Below are positions 46,997-54,551 of a stretch of DNA of 64,000 bases, one piece after another (positions within the stretch are counted from its first letter, which is position 1; every line of letters begins with the position of its first letter). The notes beneath the pieces were generated by a model. That model was not told where the DNA came from and made no database searches. It saw only the letters and a program-made list of their open reading frames with translations. This DNA comes from Roseovarius tolerans (GTDB taxonomy: Bacteria > Pseudomonadota > Alphaproteobacteria > Rhodobacterales > Rhodobacteraceae), in NCBI RefSeq assembly GCF_900109855.1, contig NZ_FOBO01000005.1, positions 1 through 64,000 on the forward strand. The letters are read 5' to 3'. Position numbers and translations under genes: made by a program.

Positions 46997-47911
46997 ATGC
47001 AAATCTACCTCCCCATAGCCGAGGTTTCGGTCAACGCCTTCCTGCTTCTGGGGTTGGGCGGGCTTGTGGGTGTGCTGTCGGGCATGTTTGGGGTCGGCGG
47101 CGGCTTTTTGATGACGCCGCTGCTGTTCTTCATTGGCATCCCGCCCGCCGTCGCCGTCGCAACCGAGGCCAACCAGATCGTCGCCTCGTCGTTCTCGGGG
47201 GTTCTGGCCCATCTCAGGCGAAAGACGGTGGATCTCCGAATGGGTACGGTGCTGCTGATCGGTGGCCTCTTCGGGGCCGCCTTGGGCGTGGTGCTGTTCA
47301 ACTACCTGAAATCCATGGGCCAGGTCGATCTGCTGGTCAAGCTGTGCTACGTCGTCTTCCTTGGCGTCGTCGGCGGCATGATGTTCTTCGAGAGCCTGCG
47401 CGCCATTCGCAACACCCGGCGCGGCGCAGCCCCCAAGCGCAAGAAACACGGCTGGGTGCATGGCCTGCCGTTCAAGATGCGGTTCCGCACCTCGGGCCTC
47501 TATATCTCGGTGATCCCGCCGCTTCTCGTGGGCGTCAGCGTCGGTATTCTCGCGGCGATCATGGGTGTCGGCGGCGGGTTCATCATGGTGCCTGCGATGA
47601 TCTACCTCCTTGGCATGCCGACCAAGGTGGTGGTGGGAACCTCGCTCTTCCAGATCATTTTCGTCACCGCCTTTACCACCATGCTGCACGCCACAACGAA
47701 CTTCACCGTGGATATCGCGCTTGCCGTGCTGTTGCTGGTGGGCGGCGTGATCGGCGCGCAGATCGGCACCTCGATCGGCACCAAGATGAAGGCCGAACAG
47801 CTGCGCATCCTGCTGGCGATGATGGTGCTGGTGGTCTGTGGCAAACTGGCGCTCGACCTGCTGTTGCAGCCGTCCGAGCTTTACTCGCTCGGCGCGGCGG
47901 GGGGGCATTGA
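46997..47911 (+). CDS. TSUP (TauE/SafE) family permease, larger type
   Basis: A 304-residue membrane protein with about eight or nine helices and the TSUP repeats GMFGVGGGFLMTPLLFFIGIP and GVGGGFIMVPAMIYLLGMP. A basic loop (RRGAAPKRKKHGW) links the halves. Export or uptake of a sulfur-containing or organic anion is likely; the substrate is unknown. The ATG at 46997 follows AAGGGA. A TIGR02186 gene begins on the last base of its stop, and this pairing is common in alphaproteobacteria. Confidence 0.86.
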   Translation: MQIYLPIAEVSVNAFLLLGLGGLVGVLSGMFGVGGGFLMTPLLFFIGIPPAVAVATEANQIVASSFSGVLAHLRRKTVDLRMGTVLLIGGLFGAALGVVLFNYLKSMGQVDLLVKLCYVVFLGVVGGMMFFESLRAIRNTRRGAAPKRKKHGWVHGLPFKMRFRTSGLYISVIPPLLVGVSVGILAAIMGVGGGFIMVPAMIYLLGMPTKVVVGTSLFQIIFVTAFTTMLHATTNFTVDIALAVLLLVGGVIGAQIGTSIGTKMKAEQLRILLAMMVLVVCGKLALDLLLQPSELYSLGAAGGH

Positions 47912-48675
47912 TGCTCTGGCGTCTGGCTGCCCTGCTGATCCTCGCCGCCGCGCCGTTGCGCGCCGAAGAGGTGGTGCTGGGCCTGTCCAGCGACAAGGTG
48001 GCGATCACCGCGACCTTCGACGGATCGGAAATCCTGATCTTCGGCGCGGTCAAGCGCGAGGCCCCGATCCCCGAAACGACGCTCGATGTGGTGATCACCG
48101 TCTCCGGGCCGTCATTGCCGGTGCAGGTGCGCCGCAAGGACCGGCAGTTCGGCATCTGGATCAATACTGACATGGTCGATCTCGATGCCGCGCCCAGTTT
48201 CTACGCCGTGGCCACCACCGGCCCGCTCGACAAGGTGCTGTCCAATACCGAGGATCTGCGTCACCGCATCTCGATCCCGCGCGCGATCCGCTCGGTCGGG
48301 GCCGCGAGCATGGCCCCCAATGTCGATGTCGGGAATTTCACCGATGCGCTCATTCGCATCAAGCGCGACCAGAACGCCTATCAGATGCGCGAAAGCGCGG
48401 TGGTTCTGGATGAACAGACGCTGTTCCGCACCGCGATCAGCCTGCCCGCCAACCTGACCGAAGGCGCTTATCAGACCCGCATCTTCCTGACCCGCGAGGG
48501 CCGTGTGGTATCGCAGTATCAGACCGTGATCGACGTGCGAAAGGTGGGGCTGGAACGCTGGCTCTTTACCATGTCGCGCGAACAGCCGATGCTCTACGGG
48601 CTGATGTCGCTGGCCATAGCGATTGCCGCCGGTTGGGGCGCATCCGCAGCATTCCAGATCATGCGGCGTGGCTGA
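47911..48675 (+). CDS. TIGR02186 family membrane-anchored protein, partner of the TSUP permease
   Basis: A 254-residue protein: signal peptide (MLWRLAALLILAAAPLRA-EE), a beta-rich periplasmic domain (DKVAITATFDGSEILIFGAV, VQVRRKDRQFGIWIN) and one C-terminal membrane helix (around residues 225-247). Members of TIGR02186 are found next to TSUP permeases; here the genes share a base (TGATG), so the protein may be a periplasmic accessory of that transporter. Function not otherwise known. Confidence 0.85.
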   Translation: MLWRLAALLILAAAPLRAEEVVLGLSSDKVAITATFDGSEILIFGAVKREAPIPETTLDVVITVSGPSLPVQVRRKDRQFGIWINTDMVDLDAAPSFYAVATTGPLDKVLSNTEDLRHRISIPRAIRSVGAASMAPNVDVGNFTDALIRIKRDQNAYQMRESAVVLDEQTLFRTAISLPANLTEGAYQTRIFLTREGRVVSQYQTVIDVRKVGLERWLFTMSREQPMLYGLMSLAIAIAAGWGASAAFQIMRRG

Positions 48676-48707
48676 GTTCGGCCCACGAGGCCCGGCTTTC
48701 AGACATG

Positions 48708-48736
48708 AAAAAGGCCGGGCTCCGTAGAGCCCGGCC
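48708..48736 (-). terminator. Intrinsic terminator for the PRC-barrel gene
   Basis: A perfect 10-bp stem GGCCGGGCTC/GAGCCCGGCC with a 4-base loop; on the minus strand it is followed by five T (plus A-run 48708-48712). It lies 27 bp past the PRC-barrel stop and also sits just after the TIGR02186 gene on the opposite strand. Confidence 0.85.
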
Positions 48737-48763
48737 TGAAGACGAGACTGGGGTTAAAGGGGG

Positions 48764-49867
48764 TTACCCTTCCCACTCGTTCATGCCTTCGAGATCTTCG
48801 CTGCTATGTGCGACCGTGGCACGCAGGGTGTCGGTCATATCATCGCCACCCTCGCGCAGCGTGACCTCCTCGAACGGAAGGGCGACCGGCTTTTCGCCAA
48901 GCCCGAGAAAGCCGCCGACATCAATGACGACCTGCGAGATGTCGCCGTTGTCGCTCAGGACGAGTTCCGAAATCTCGCCGATGCTTTCGTCGTTGGAGCC
49001 ATAGACCGAGAGACCCTGCAGATCATCCGCAGTCAGCGCGTTACGCTGATCGGTGTTCAGCTCGGCCGACCCGCTGGCCTGACCGGACATGTCCGACTCG
49101 TCAGACGCGGTCTGCGTGCCCTGCTCGGAGGCGTTATTGCTGGCCTGCTCGCTGGTGGTGTCGCCAGTGCTCTCATTGCTGGCCTGTTCGCTGCTGGCGT
49201 TGCCAGTGCTCTCGTTGCTGGCCTGCTCGCTGCTGGCGTTGCCAGTGTTCTCGTTGCTGGCCTGACCGTCCATCTTGTCTTTGGACTGCTGCTTGTCGGA
49301 CTCGTCGCTCCAGAAGCTGTTGCCGCTATCGCGTTCGCTTTGCTCATCGACCTCGTCACGGTCTTCAAGCGCGCTGCGGTCGCCAGTGAACACGACATAG
49401 AAATGCTGCGCGGCTCCCGATTCGGATTCGGCGTTGTCACCACCTTCGGACGAGACGAACTTCAACTCATTCATACTGGTGCTGACATGCTTCTCACCGA
49501 TCCCGAGAAAGCCACCGGCGTCAAGCGTCACGGAGTCGATACCGCCATCCTTCGTGAGGATGAGGTCACCGATTTCGCCCACACGCTCCCAGTTGTCAGC
49601 AGGTTGGCTCACGCTGTCGGCGATCTCTTCATCCGACGCGTCTTCACTGCGGATATAGACCGGCTCGCCGATCATGTCGGCGGCGTGGATGGTCTTGTCG
49701 CCGACCTTGGCGCTTGCGTTGGATTTCGCGGCCTTGTCAGACTGGCTTTGGGACATTTCGGCGGACTCACTCGCCTTCATGTCGCTTTCCTTGTCCGCGT
49801 TCGTGTCGGCCATAACCGGCGCTGCTGCGAGGGCCACGATGGCTGTGGTTGCGAGAAAACGTTTCAT
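48764..49867 (-). CDS. Exported protein with two PRC-barrel domains and a repetitive linker
   Basis: A 367-residue protein: signal peptide (MKRFLATTAIVALAAAPVMA), PRC-barrel 1 (about residues 65-135, ending GGIDSVTLDAGGFLGIGEKH), a long acidic Ser/Asn/Gln/Glu-rich linker containing three 13-residue repeats (NESTGNASSEQAS type), and PRC-barrel 2 (about 285-360, GDISQVVIDVGGFLGLGEKP). The start at 49867 has AAGGAG seven bases upstream. Such proteins are common stress-induced envelope proteins in rhizobia and Rhodobacterales, but the precise role is unknown. It lies at the left end of the stress island. I could not find an EcfG promoter for it. Confidence 0.85.
   Translation of the reverse strand: MKRFLATTAIVALAAAPVMADTNADKESDMKASESAEMSQSQSDKAAKSNASAKVGDKTIHAADMIGEPVYIRSEDASDEEIADSVSQPADNWERVGEIGDLILTKDGGIDSVTLDAGGFLGIGEKHVSTSMNELKFVSSEGGDNAESESGAAQHFYVVFTGDRSALEDRDEVDEQSERDSGNSFWSDESDKQQSKDKMDGQASNENTGNASSEQASNESTGNASSEQASNESTGDTTSEQASNNASEQGTQTASDESDMSGQASGSAELNTDQRNALTADDLQGLSVYGSNDESIGEISELVLSDNGDISQVVIDVGGFLGLGEKPVALPFEEVTLREGGDDMTDTLRATVAHSSEDLEGMNEWEG
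49141..49257 (-). repeat. Three tandem 39-bp repeats inside the PRC-barrel gene
   Basis: Units 49141-49179, 49180-49218 and 49219-49257 encode NESTG(N/D)(A/T)(S/T)SEQAS-like 13-residue repeats, with a partial fourth unit. Such in-frame repeats can vary in number between strains by slippage without breaking the frame. Confidence 0.9.
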
Positions 49868-49988
49868 GGTCATACTCCTTCCGAGTTGTATTCCGTCGGC
49901 GCCAATGCATTCCGGCGCCTCGGGATCACAACCCTCGGGGTGCGTCGGTTGTTTCATCCGCAGCCAAAAATTTTCCATATTTTTCGCG

Positions 49989-50014
49989 GGAACCAGACCG
50001 ACACCTGTTGCGTT
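49989..50014 (+). promoter_or_regulatory. EcfG-type promoter for the PLDc_N-like and BrkB genes
   Basis: GGAAC at 49989-49993, 17-bp spacer, CGTT at 50011-50014. This fits the alphaproteobacterial general-stress sigma consensus. The predicted start lies near 50021, about 85 nt before the ATG at 50106. Confidence 0.75.
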
Positions 50015-50105
50015 TCACAAGGGCGCGAGTGACGCGGGCGCGCCCGTTCAGAGACGTCCTGCCGACAGGACGCGCGGGCAAGCGGAACACGGAAAAGGAG
50101 ACCAC

Positions 50106-50285
50106 ATGCTGGAAGTGACAGGAATTGGCGGGATCATCCTATTGATCCTCGACGTCTGGGCGATCGTATCCGTGATCGGATCGGCCGAAAGCACCGGCAA
50201 GAAGGTGCTCTGGGTCCTGCTGGTCCTTCTGCTGCCGCTTCTGGGCTTCCTCATCTGGCTCATCGCCGGGCCGCGCTCGGTCTAG
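50106..50285 (+). CDS. Small PLDc_N-type membrane protein
   Basis: A 59-residue protein with two hydrophobic helices (IGGIILLILDVWAIVSVIGS and VLWVLLVLLLPLLGFLIWLI) joined by a short SAESTGKK loop, the pattern of the phospholipase D N-terminal (PLDc_N) anchor without any enzyme domain. The ATG has AAGGAG upstream. A putative EcfG promoter lies before it and the BrkB gene begins 9 bp after its stop. Likely an envelope stress protein; biochemical role unknown. Confidence 0.75.
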   Translation: MLEVTGIGGIILLILDVWAIVSVIGSAESTGKKVLWVLLVLLLPLLGFLIWLIAGPRSV

Positions 50286-50294
50286 GGCACCGCC

Positions 50295-51296
50295 ATGAGT
50301 GACGCAGCGACCGAAACACGCGACGCGACACGCCCCCGGGATTTGAGCGGGCGCGCCTGGTGGCGTGTCCTGCGCCGGGTCATGGGCGAATCCGACAGCC
50401 GCAATCTGGGTCTGATCTCTGCGGGCGTGGCATTCTATACCATGCTGTCGATCTTTCCCGCGATTGCCGCGCTGATCGCGATCTGGGGGATCGTCGCCGA
50501 TCCGCAGACCATCGCCAGCCAGCTTGGCATGGCGCAGCAACTCCTGCCCGAAGCCGCCTATGGCATCGTCGAGGGTCAGATCGATGCGCTGATCCGCTCG
50601 AACGACTCGACGCTGCAACTGACCAGCATCATCTCGCTTCTGCTGGCGGTCTGGACCGCGCGCAATGGCGTGGCGGCCCTCATACGCGGGCTCAATGCCG
50701 TCTACCGCGAAGAGCACCGCCGCAACCCGCTCTGGCGCTACCTCGTGGCCATCGGGCTCACGCTGTTGCTGATCGGGGTGGCGATCATTGCCTTTGCCGC
50801 CGTCATTCTGGTGCCGATCGTGCTCTCGGTGATGGTGCTGCCGTTCGGGGTGGAGGCACTGATCAGCGCGCTGAAATGGGTGATCCTGCTGGGCGTGGTG
50901 CTGTTTTCCATCGGGTTGCTCTATCGGCACGGGCCGAACCGGCGCGGCGCGCGGGTGGCCTGGATCAGCCCGGGTGCTCTGTTCTCGCTTGTCACCTGGG
51001 CGGCGGGCTCGGTCGCGTTTTCGATCTACCTGCGCAATTTCGGCTCCCTGAACGAGGTCTACGGCTCGATCGGGGCGGTAATCGCGTTGCTCCTGTGGTT
51101 CTATCTTAGCGCCTATGTCGTGCTTCTCGGGGCGCTGCTCAATGCCGAGATCGAGCTTGAGACGGGGTGCGATACCACGATCGGCGCGCCCCGGCCCGCC
51201 GGTGAGCGACAGGCCGTCGTCGCCGATCACATCGCCGACAGCGATGGTGAATTGCATCCAGTACCAGACCGCGCACCGCATGCCCAGAAGCACTGA
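50295..51296 (+). CDS. YihY/BrkB family membrane protein
   Basis: A 333-residue protein with about six helices and the BrkB features LGLISAGVAFYTMLSIFPAIAALIAI, AVWTARNGVAALIRGLNAVYRE and LNEVYGSIGAVIALLLWFYLSAYVVLLGA. The family was once linked to serum resistance and RNase BN; both are now doubted. It is often under general-stress control in alphaproteobacteria. Nine bases after the PLDc_N gene, it shares the EcfG promoter at 49989-50014. Confidence 0.87.
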   Translation: MSDAATETRDATRPRDLSGRAWWRVLRRVMGESDSRNLGLISAGVAFYTMLSIFPAIAALIAIWGIVADPQTIASQLGMAQQLLPEAAYGIVEGQIDALIRSNDSTLQLTSIISLLLAVWTARNGVAALIRGLNAVYREEHRRNPLWRYLVAIGLTLLLIGVAIIAFAAVILVPIVLSVMVLPFGVEALISALKWVILLGVVLFSIGLLYRHGPNRRGARVAWISPGALFSLVTWAAGSVAFSIYLRNFGSLNEVYGSIGAVIALLLWFYLSAYVVLLGALLNAEIELETGCDTTIGAPRPAGERQAVVADHIADSDGELHPVPDRAPHAQKH

Positions 51297-51321
51297 GGTC
51301 GTCAAACAAACCTGAGAATTG

Positions 51322-51346
51322 GGAACTTTTCCCGCCCCAAGCGGTT
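51322..51346 (+). promoter_or_regulatory. EcfG-type promoter before the candidate small RNA and the phospholipase D gene
   Basis: GGAAC at 51322-51326, 16-bp spacer, GGTT at 51343-51346 (GTT conserved, C replaced by G). It lies 26 bp after the BrkB stop. The predicted start is near 51353, but a terminator at 51448-51478 comes before the next gene, so its main product may be a short RNA. Confidence 0.65.
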
Positions 51347-51352
51347 GGTTGA

Positions 51353-51478
51353 CTGAAGCCAGCGCCACATACGCTGGTTTGTCCAGGTTCATCCCTGTCC
51401 CCATTCCCGATGAGCCTGGGCCACCCGCCGATACCATCGGGTGCCTGGCCCCCGTCCCCAGCAGGGCGGGGGCTTTTT
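51353..51478 (+). ncRNA. Candidate stress-induced small RNA, about 125 nt (GsrN-like by context)
   Basis: The segment between an EcfG-type promoter and a perfect terminator has no reading frame of merit but is rich in structure: hairpin CCAGCG-7-CGCTGG (51359-51377), a CCAGG/CCTGG stem (51383-51387 with 51415-51419) with a 27-base loop that is C-rich (ATCCCTGTCCCCATTCCC), an alternative stem CCCGATG/CATCGGG (51406-51412 with 51435-51441), then the terminator. In Caulobacter an EcfG-controlled sRNA, GsrN, lies near the stress locus and uses a C-rich loop to bind mRNA leaders. The comparison is by layout only. Confidence 0.5.
51448..51478 (+). terminator. Strong intrinsic terminator ahead of the phospholipase D gene
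   Basis: Stem GCCCCCG/CGGGGGC with a 12-base loop and then TTTTT (51474-51478). It is 78 bp before the phospholipase D ATG and downstream of the EcfG promoter, so it either ends a small RNA or limits read-through into the enzyme gene. Confidence 0.8.
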
Positions 51479-51555
51479 CAAAACAGGGTCGACCCGCCCG
51501 CGCGAGAAATGAGTTCTGGACGTGCAGGAGGCAAACAACACGTTGTAGCGAGATC

Positions 51556-53148
51556 ATGGAAAAAACATCGCAAACCAAACCAGACGCCGACCCGGAGCCC
51601 GCCAGCGCAGCGAGCGTCGAAAAATTCGATGTGCTGGTCACCGCCGAAGAGGCATACCCTGCGTTCGAGCGGGCCTTTCTGACGGCCAAATCCGAGATCA
51701 TCGCCAGTTTCCGTGTCATCGACCTTTCCACGCGACTGCGCTCGCCCGAGGCGCTCAAGATCGGCACCACCTGGATGGACCTTATGATCCACACGCTCGA
51801 TCGCGGTGTCGCGGTGCGTCTGGTGACCTCCGACTTCGATCCAGTGGCTGCGCCGGAACTGCACCAGCTGGCCTGGCGCACGCTGCGCCAGATCGCAGCG
51901 GTGCGCGAACTGACACGCGATTGCGGGCGGCTCGACTTCACCCTCGCGCTGCATGATGCGCGGACCGGATTGGTGCCGCGGCTGATCCTCTATCCCCTCG
52001 TGCGCCACAAGATGAACCAACTGGCCCGGACCTGGCACGAGATGAGTGATCCGGAACGCCAGCGCTTCAGGGTCGAAACCCCCCGCTTGCAGAAAATCTG
52101 TTACGAGAATGGTGACGGCAAACTTTGCTTTCCGCTCCGCCCGGTTGATCTCTTTCCGGCAACGCATCACCAGAAGATGGCCGTTTTCGACCGCGAGACG
52201 CTGTATATCGGCGGGCTCGACCTGAACGAGCGGCGCTACGATACCAAGCGTCACCGCCGCGCCGCCGAACGCACGTGGCATGACATACAGGCCATTGCAA
52301 CGGGGCCCGTGGCCCAGGCCGCTCAGGCCCATCTGGAGAGTTTCCTCGACAGTGTCGCGGGGCGCGCAGCGCCGCCTCCCGCCGCGCCCGGTTTTCTGCG
52401 CACCTTGTCGCGCCGCCGTCGCGGGATGCCGCTCCGCCTTGCGCCCCGAACCGTGTTGCGCGAAATCGAGACCCGCCATATCGAGGCGATCGGCCGGGCG
52501 CGCCACCTGATCTACCTGGAGACGCAGTTTCTGCGACATATGCCTTTGGCGCGCGCGCTTGCGCGGCGCGCCCGCGAATGTCCCGGTCTGCGACTGATCG
52601 TGATCCTGCCCGCCGCCCCCGAGGACGCCGCCTTTGACAGCAATCAGGGTCTCGATCTGCGCTACGGCGAATACCAGCAGGTGCGCTGCCTGACGCGGTT
52701 GCAACGCGCGTTCGGCTCGGATCGGTTTCTGGTGGCCTCGCCGGTGCAGCCGCGTAAGACTGAGAGCGAAGGGCGCGACGCGCTGGAAAACGCGCCGCTG
52801 GTCTACGTGCATTCCAAGGTTTCGATCTTTGATGATTTCGGGGCGATCTTGTCCTCGGCCAATCTCAACGGTCGCAGCATGCGCTGGGATAGCGAGGCCG
52901 GGATCTACCTCGATCAGACCGCCCATGTCGAGGAGTTGCGCCGTCGCGTGATGGGGCACTGGCTGCCGCCGCAATCAGATGCCGCCTATCTTGATCCGCA
53001 AGCTGCGTTTGGGCACTGGCAGCGCCTTGTGGAGAGCAATAGCGCGTTGCCGCCCAGCAAGCGGCAGGGCTTTCTGGTGCGCTACGATTCGGACGTGGCA
53101 CGTGATATCGCCGCGCCGATCCCGGGCATGCCGGACGAGGTCGTCTGA
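51556..53148 (+). CDS. Phospholipase D family protein
   Basis: A 530-residue PLD-superfamily enzyme with two HxK catalytic motifs: THHQKMAVFDRETLYIGGLD (about residue 205) and YVHSKVSIFDDFGAILSSAN (about residue 420). It probably hydrolyses phosphatidylcholine or similar phosphodiesters. No signal peptide, so cytosolic or membrane-attached. The nearest good ribosome site (AGGAGG, 51526-51531) is 24 bases before the ATG, and no in-frame start closer to it exists, which is odd and could mean leader folding sets translation. It ends 4 bp before the convergent AI-2E gene. Confidence 0.87.
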   Translation: MEKTSQTKPDADPEPASAASVEKFDVLVTAEEAYPAFERAFLTAKSEIIASFRVIDLSTRLRSPEALKIGTTWMDLMIHTLDRGVAVRLVTSDFDPVAAPELHQLAWRTLRQIAAVRELTRDCGRLDFTLALHDARTGLVPRLILYPLVRHKMNQLARTWHEMSDPERQRFRVETPRLQKICYENGDGKLCFPLRPVDLFPATHHQKMAVFDRETLYIGGLDLNERRYDTKRHRRAAERTWHDIQAIATGPVAQAAQAHLESFLDSVAGRAAPPPAAPGFLRTLSRRRRGMPLRLAPRTVLREIETRHIEAIGRARHLIYLETQFLRHMPLARALARRARECPGLRLIVILPAAPEDAAFDSNQGLDLRYGEYQQVRCLTRLQRAFGSDRFLVASPVQPRKTESEGRDALENAPLVYVHSKVSIFDDFGAILSSANLNGRSMRWDSEAGIYLDQTAHVEELRRRVMGHWLPPQSDAAYLDPQAAFGHWQRLVESNSALPPSKRQGFLVRYDSDVARDIAAPIPGMPDEVV

Positions 53149-53152
53149 ACGA

Positions 53153-54241
53153 TCAGGCGCTGTCGTCTGCGGTGCCCTGCGACATCGCGGTTTCAGCACC
53201 GATCTCGCTGTCGACCTCGAAGATGTCCAGCATCACCAAGACCATCACCAGAACCGGGATCGCGACGATCCCGCCGATCGGCCCCCAGATCCACAGCCAG
53301 ATCACCAGCGACACGAAGATCAGCAGCGGGTTGACCGAGATGTGCCTGCCTACCATCGAGGGCGTGACAAACTGCGCCTCGATCATGTTGAGCATCAGAA
53401 AGATCGCCGCCGGTGCAAGGATCATCAGCCCGTCAAACACGATCAGACCCGCAAGCAACAGCGCCCCCACCACGACCATCGGCCCGGCATAGAGTATGAA
53501 ATTCAACAGCGCGGCCCCCATCCCCCAGATGATCGGCGCGGGCATGCCGATCAGGGCAAGCGCCGTGCCGAGCGCAATGCCAAGCCCGGCATTGACGATC
53601 GAGATCGTCAGGAAATAGCGCGCCACCAGCCGCTCGGCGGTGGCAAAGCGGCGCTGAATGATCGCAGTGTCCCGCGAGGTGCCGATCCAATGCGCCAGCC
53701 ATTGATAGATGCCCTTGCGCGTGAGCAGAAAGAAGAACAGCGTCCCGCCGAAGATCAGCACCTGCGCCAGCACCACCGGGGCAAGAAACAGCGTGCTGGT
53801 GAGGGTCGGCATCGGGTCGGGCCCGCTCTCTTCGCTGCCATCACTCGGAGATTGCGTGCCGAGCGCCTCCTCGACCTCGCGGTTGACCGCGTCGAGCCCC
53901 CGGACGAGGCCGCGAAATTCGCCGATGATGGCGCGCAGTTCCCATTTGATGGTCGGCAGATGCTCGACAACGCGCCAGATCAGCGGCTCCACCAGTATCC
54001 CCATCACGGCGATCACGGAGACCCCGAGGACAAGCATGATCGCCGAGGCCAGCCCGGCAGGCAGCCCCCACCGCTCGAAGACATCCGTCATCGGTGCGAG
54101 GATGACGCCGGTCACGACCCCCAGAACCATGGGCGCGAAAATGTCGGCACCGAGTTTCAACGTCCCGAAGCCGAGCGTCACTGCGATCACGATGACGGCC
54201 ACCCGCACGATCGGATCACCAGTGGAATGAGGACTGAGCAT
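53153..54241 (-). CDS. AI-2E family (TqsA/PerM-like) transporter
   Basis: A 362-residue membrane protein with about eight helices and the family landmarks LGVVTGVILAPMTDVFERWG, a soluble middle domain, and FVTPSMVGRHISVNPLLIFVSL ... WGPIGGIVAIPVLVM. Members export autoinducer-2 or act as cation/proton antiporters. A putative EcfG promoter ends only 8 bp before the ATG at 54241; if real, the message is nearly leaderless, or the start is the GTG at about 54205 (VRVAVIVIAV). Confidence 0.85.
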   Translation of the reverse strand: MLSPHSTGDPIVRVAVIVIAVTLGFGTLKLGADIFAPMVLGVVTGVILAPMTDVFERWGLPAGLASAIMLVLGVSVIAVMGILVEPLIWRVVEHLPTIKWELRAIIGEFRGLVRGLDAVNREVEEALGTQSPSDGSEESGPDPMPTLTSTLFLAPVVLAQVLIFGGTLFFFLLTRKGIYQWLAHWIGTSRDTAIIQRRFATAERLVARYFLTISIVNAGLGIALGTALALIGMPAPIIWGMGAALLNFILYAGPMVVVGALLLAGLIVFDGLMILAPAAIFLMLNMIEAQFVTPSMVGRHISVNPLLIFVSLVIWLWIWGPIGGIVAIPVLVMVLVMLDIFEVDSEIGAETAMSQGTADDSA

Positions 54242-54249
54242 GCAAAGCC

Positions 54250-54274
54250 AACGCGCGCCGCGCGGGAATGTTCC
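54250..54274 (-). promoter_or_regulatory. EcfG-type promoter for the AI-2E gene
   Basis: On the minus strand GGAAC (54274-54270), 16-bp spacer, CGTT (54253-54250). It lies only 8 bp before the annotated ATG. It is back-to-back with the csbD promoter at 54289-54314. Confidence 0.7.
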
Positions 54275-54288
54275 CTGCCTTTTTGCGC

Positions 54289-54314
54289 GGAACAAAGCGC
54301 CGCTTGGCCGCGTT
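54289..54314 (+). promoter_or_regulatory. EcfG-type promoter for csbD and the pyridoxamine-oxidase-like gene
   Basis: GGAAC at 54289-54293, 17-bp spacer, CGTT at 54311-54314; the csbD ATG is at 54351. A complete consensus match. Confidence 0.8.
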
Positions 54315-54350
54315 GCCCCGACAGACCATCGCAACCGAAAGGAGTGCGTC

Positions 54351-54551
54351 ATGAACTGGGAACAAATCCAAGGCAAATGGAACAAACTCAAGGGCAATGC
54401 CCGCGTCGAATGGGCAAAATTGAGCGATCAGGACCTGGAGCGCGTCGCGGGCGAGCGCGAAAAGCTCGTGGGCCTCATTCAGGAGAAATACGGCCGCACC
54501 AAGAAGGAGGCCGAAGAAGAGATTGACGACTGGTGCCGGAGAGTGTCGTGA
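54351..54551 (+). CDS. csbD: CsbD-like general stress protein
   Basis: A 66-residue CsbD-family protein, in Bacillus a sigma-B controlled stress protein of unknown action. It has the family's N-terminal MNWEQIQGKWNKLKGNARVE and a charged helical remainder ending EEEIDDWCRRVS. AAGGAG lies before the ATG. It is directly preceded by a consensus EcfG promoter and shares bases with the next gene (TGATG). Confidence 0.88.
   Translation: MNWEQIQGKWNKLKGNARVEWAKLSDQDLERVAGEREKLVGLIQEKYGRTKKEAEEEIDDWCRRVS

Noticed and set aside
49141-49257. CRISPR-like array suggested by regular repeats
   Set aside because: Repeats are contiguous, in frame, 39 bp and without spacers; no cas genes.
49868-49988. EcfG promoter for the PRC-barrel gene
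   Set aside because: GGAAT sequences exist on the minus strand but no CGTT/GTT follows at the right distance, so no claim is made.
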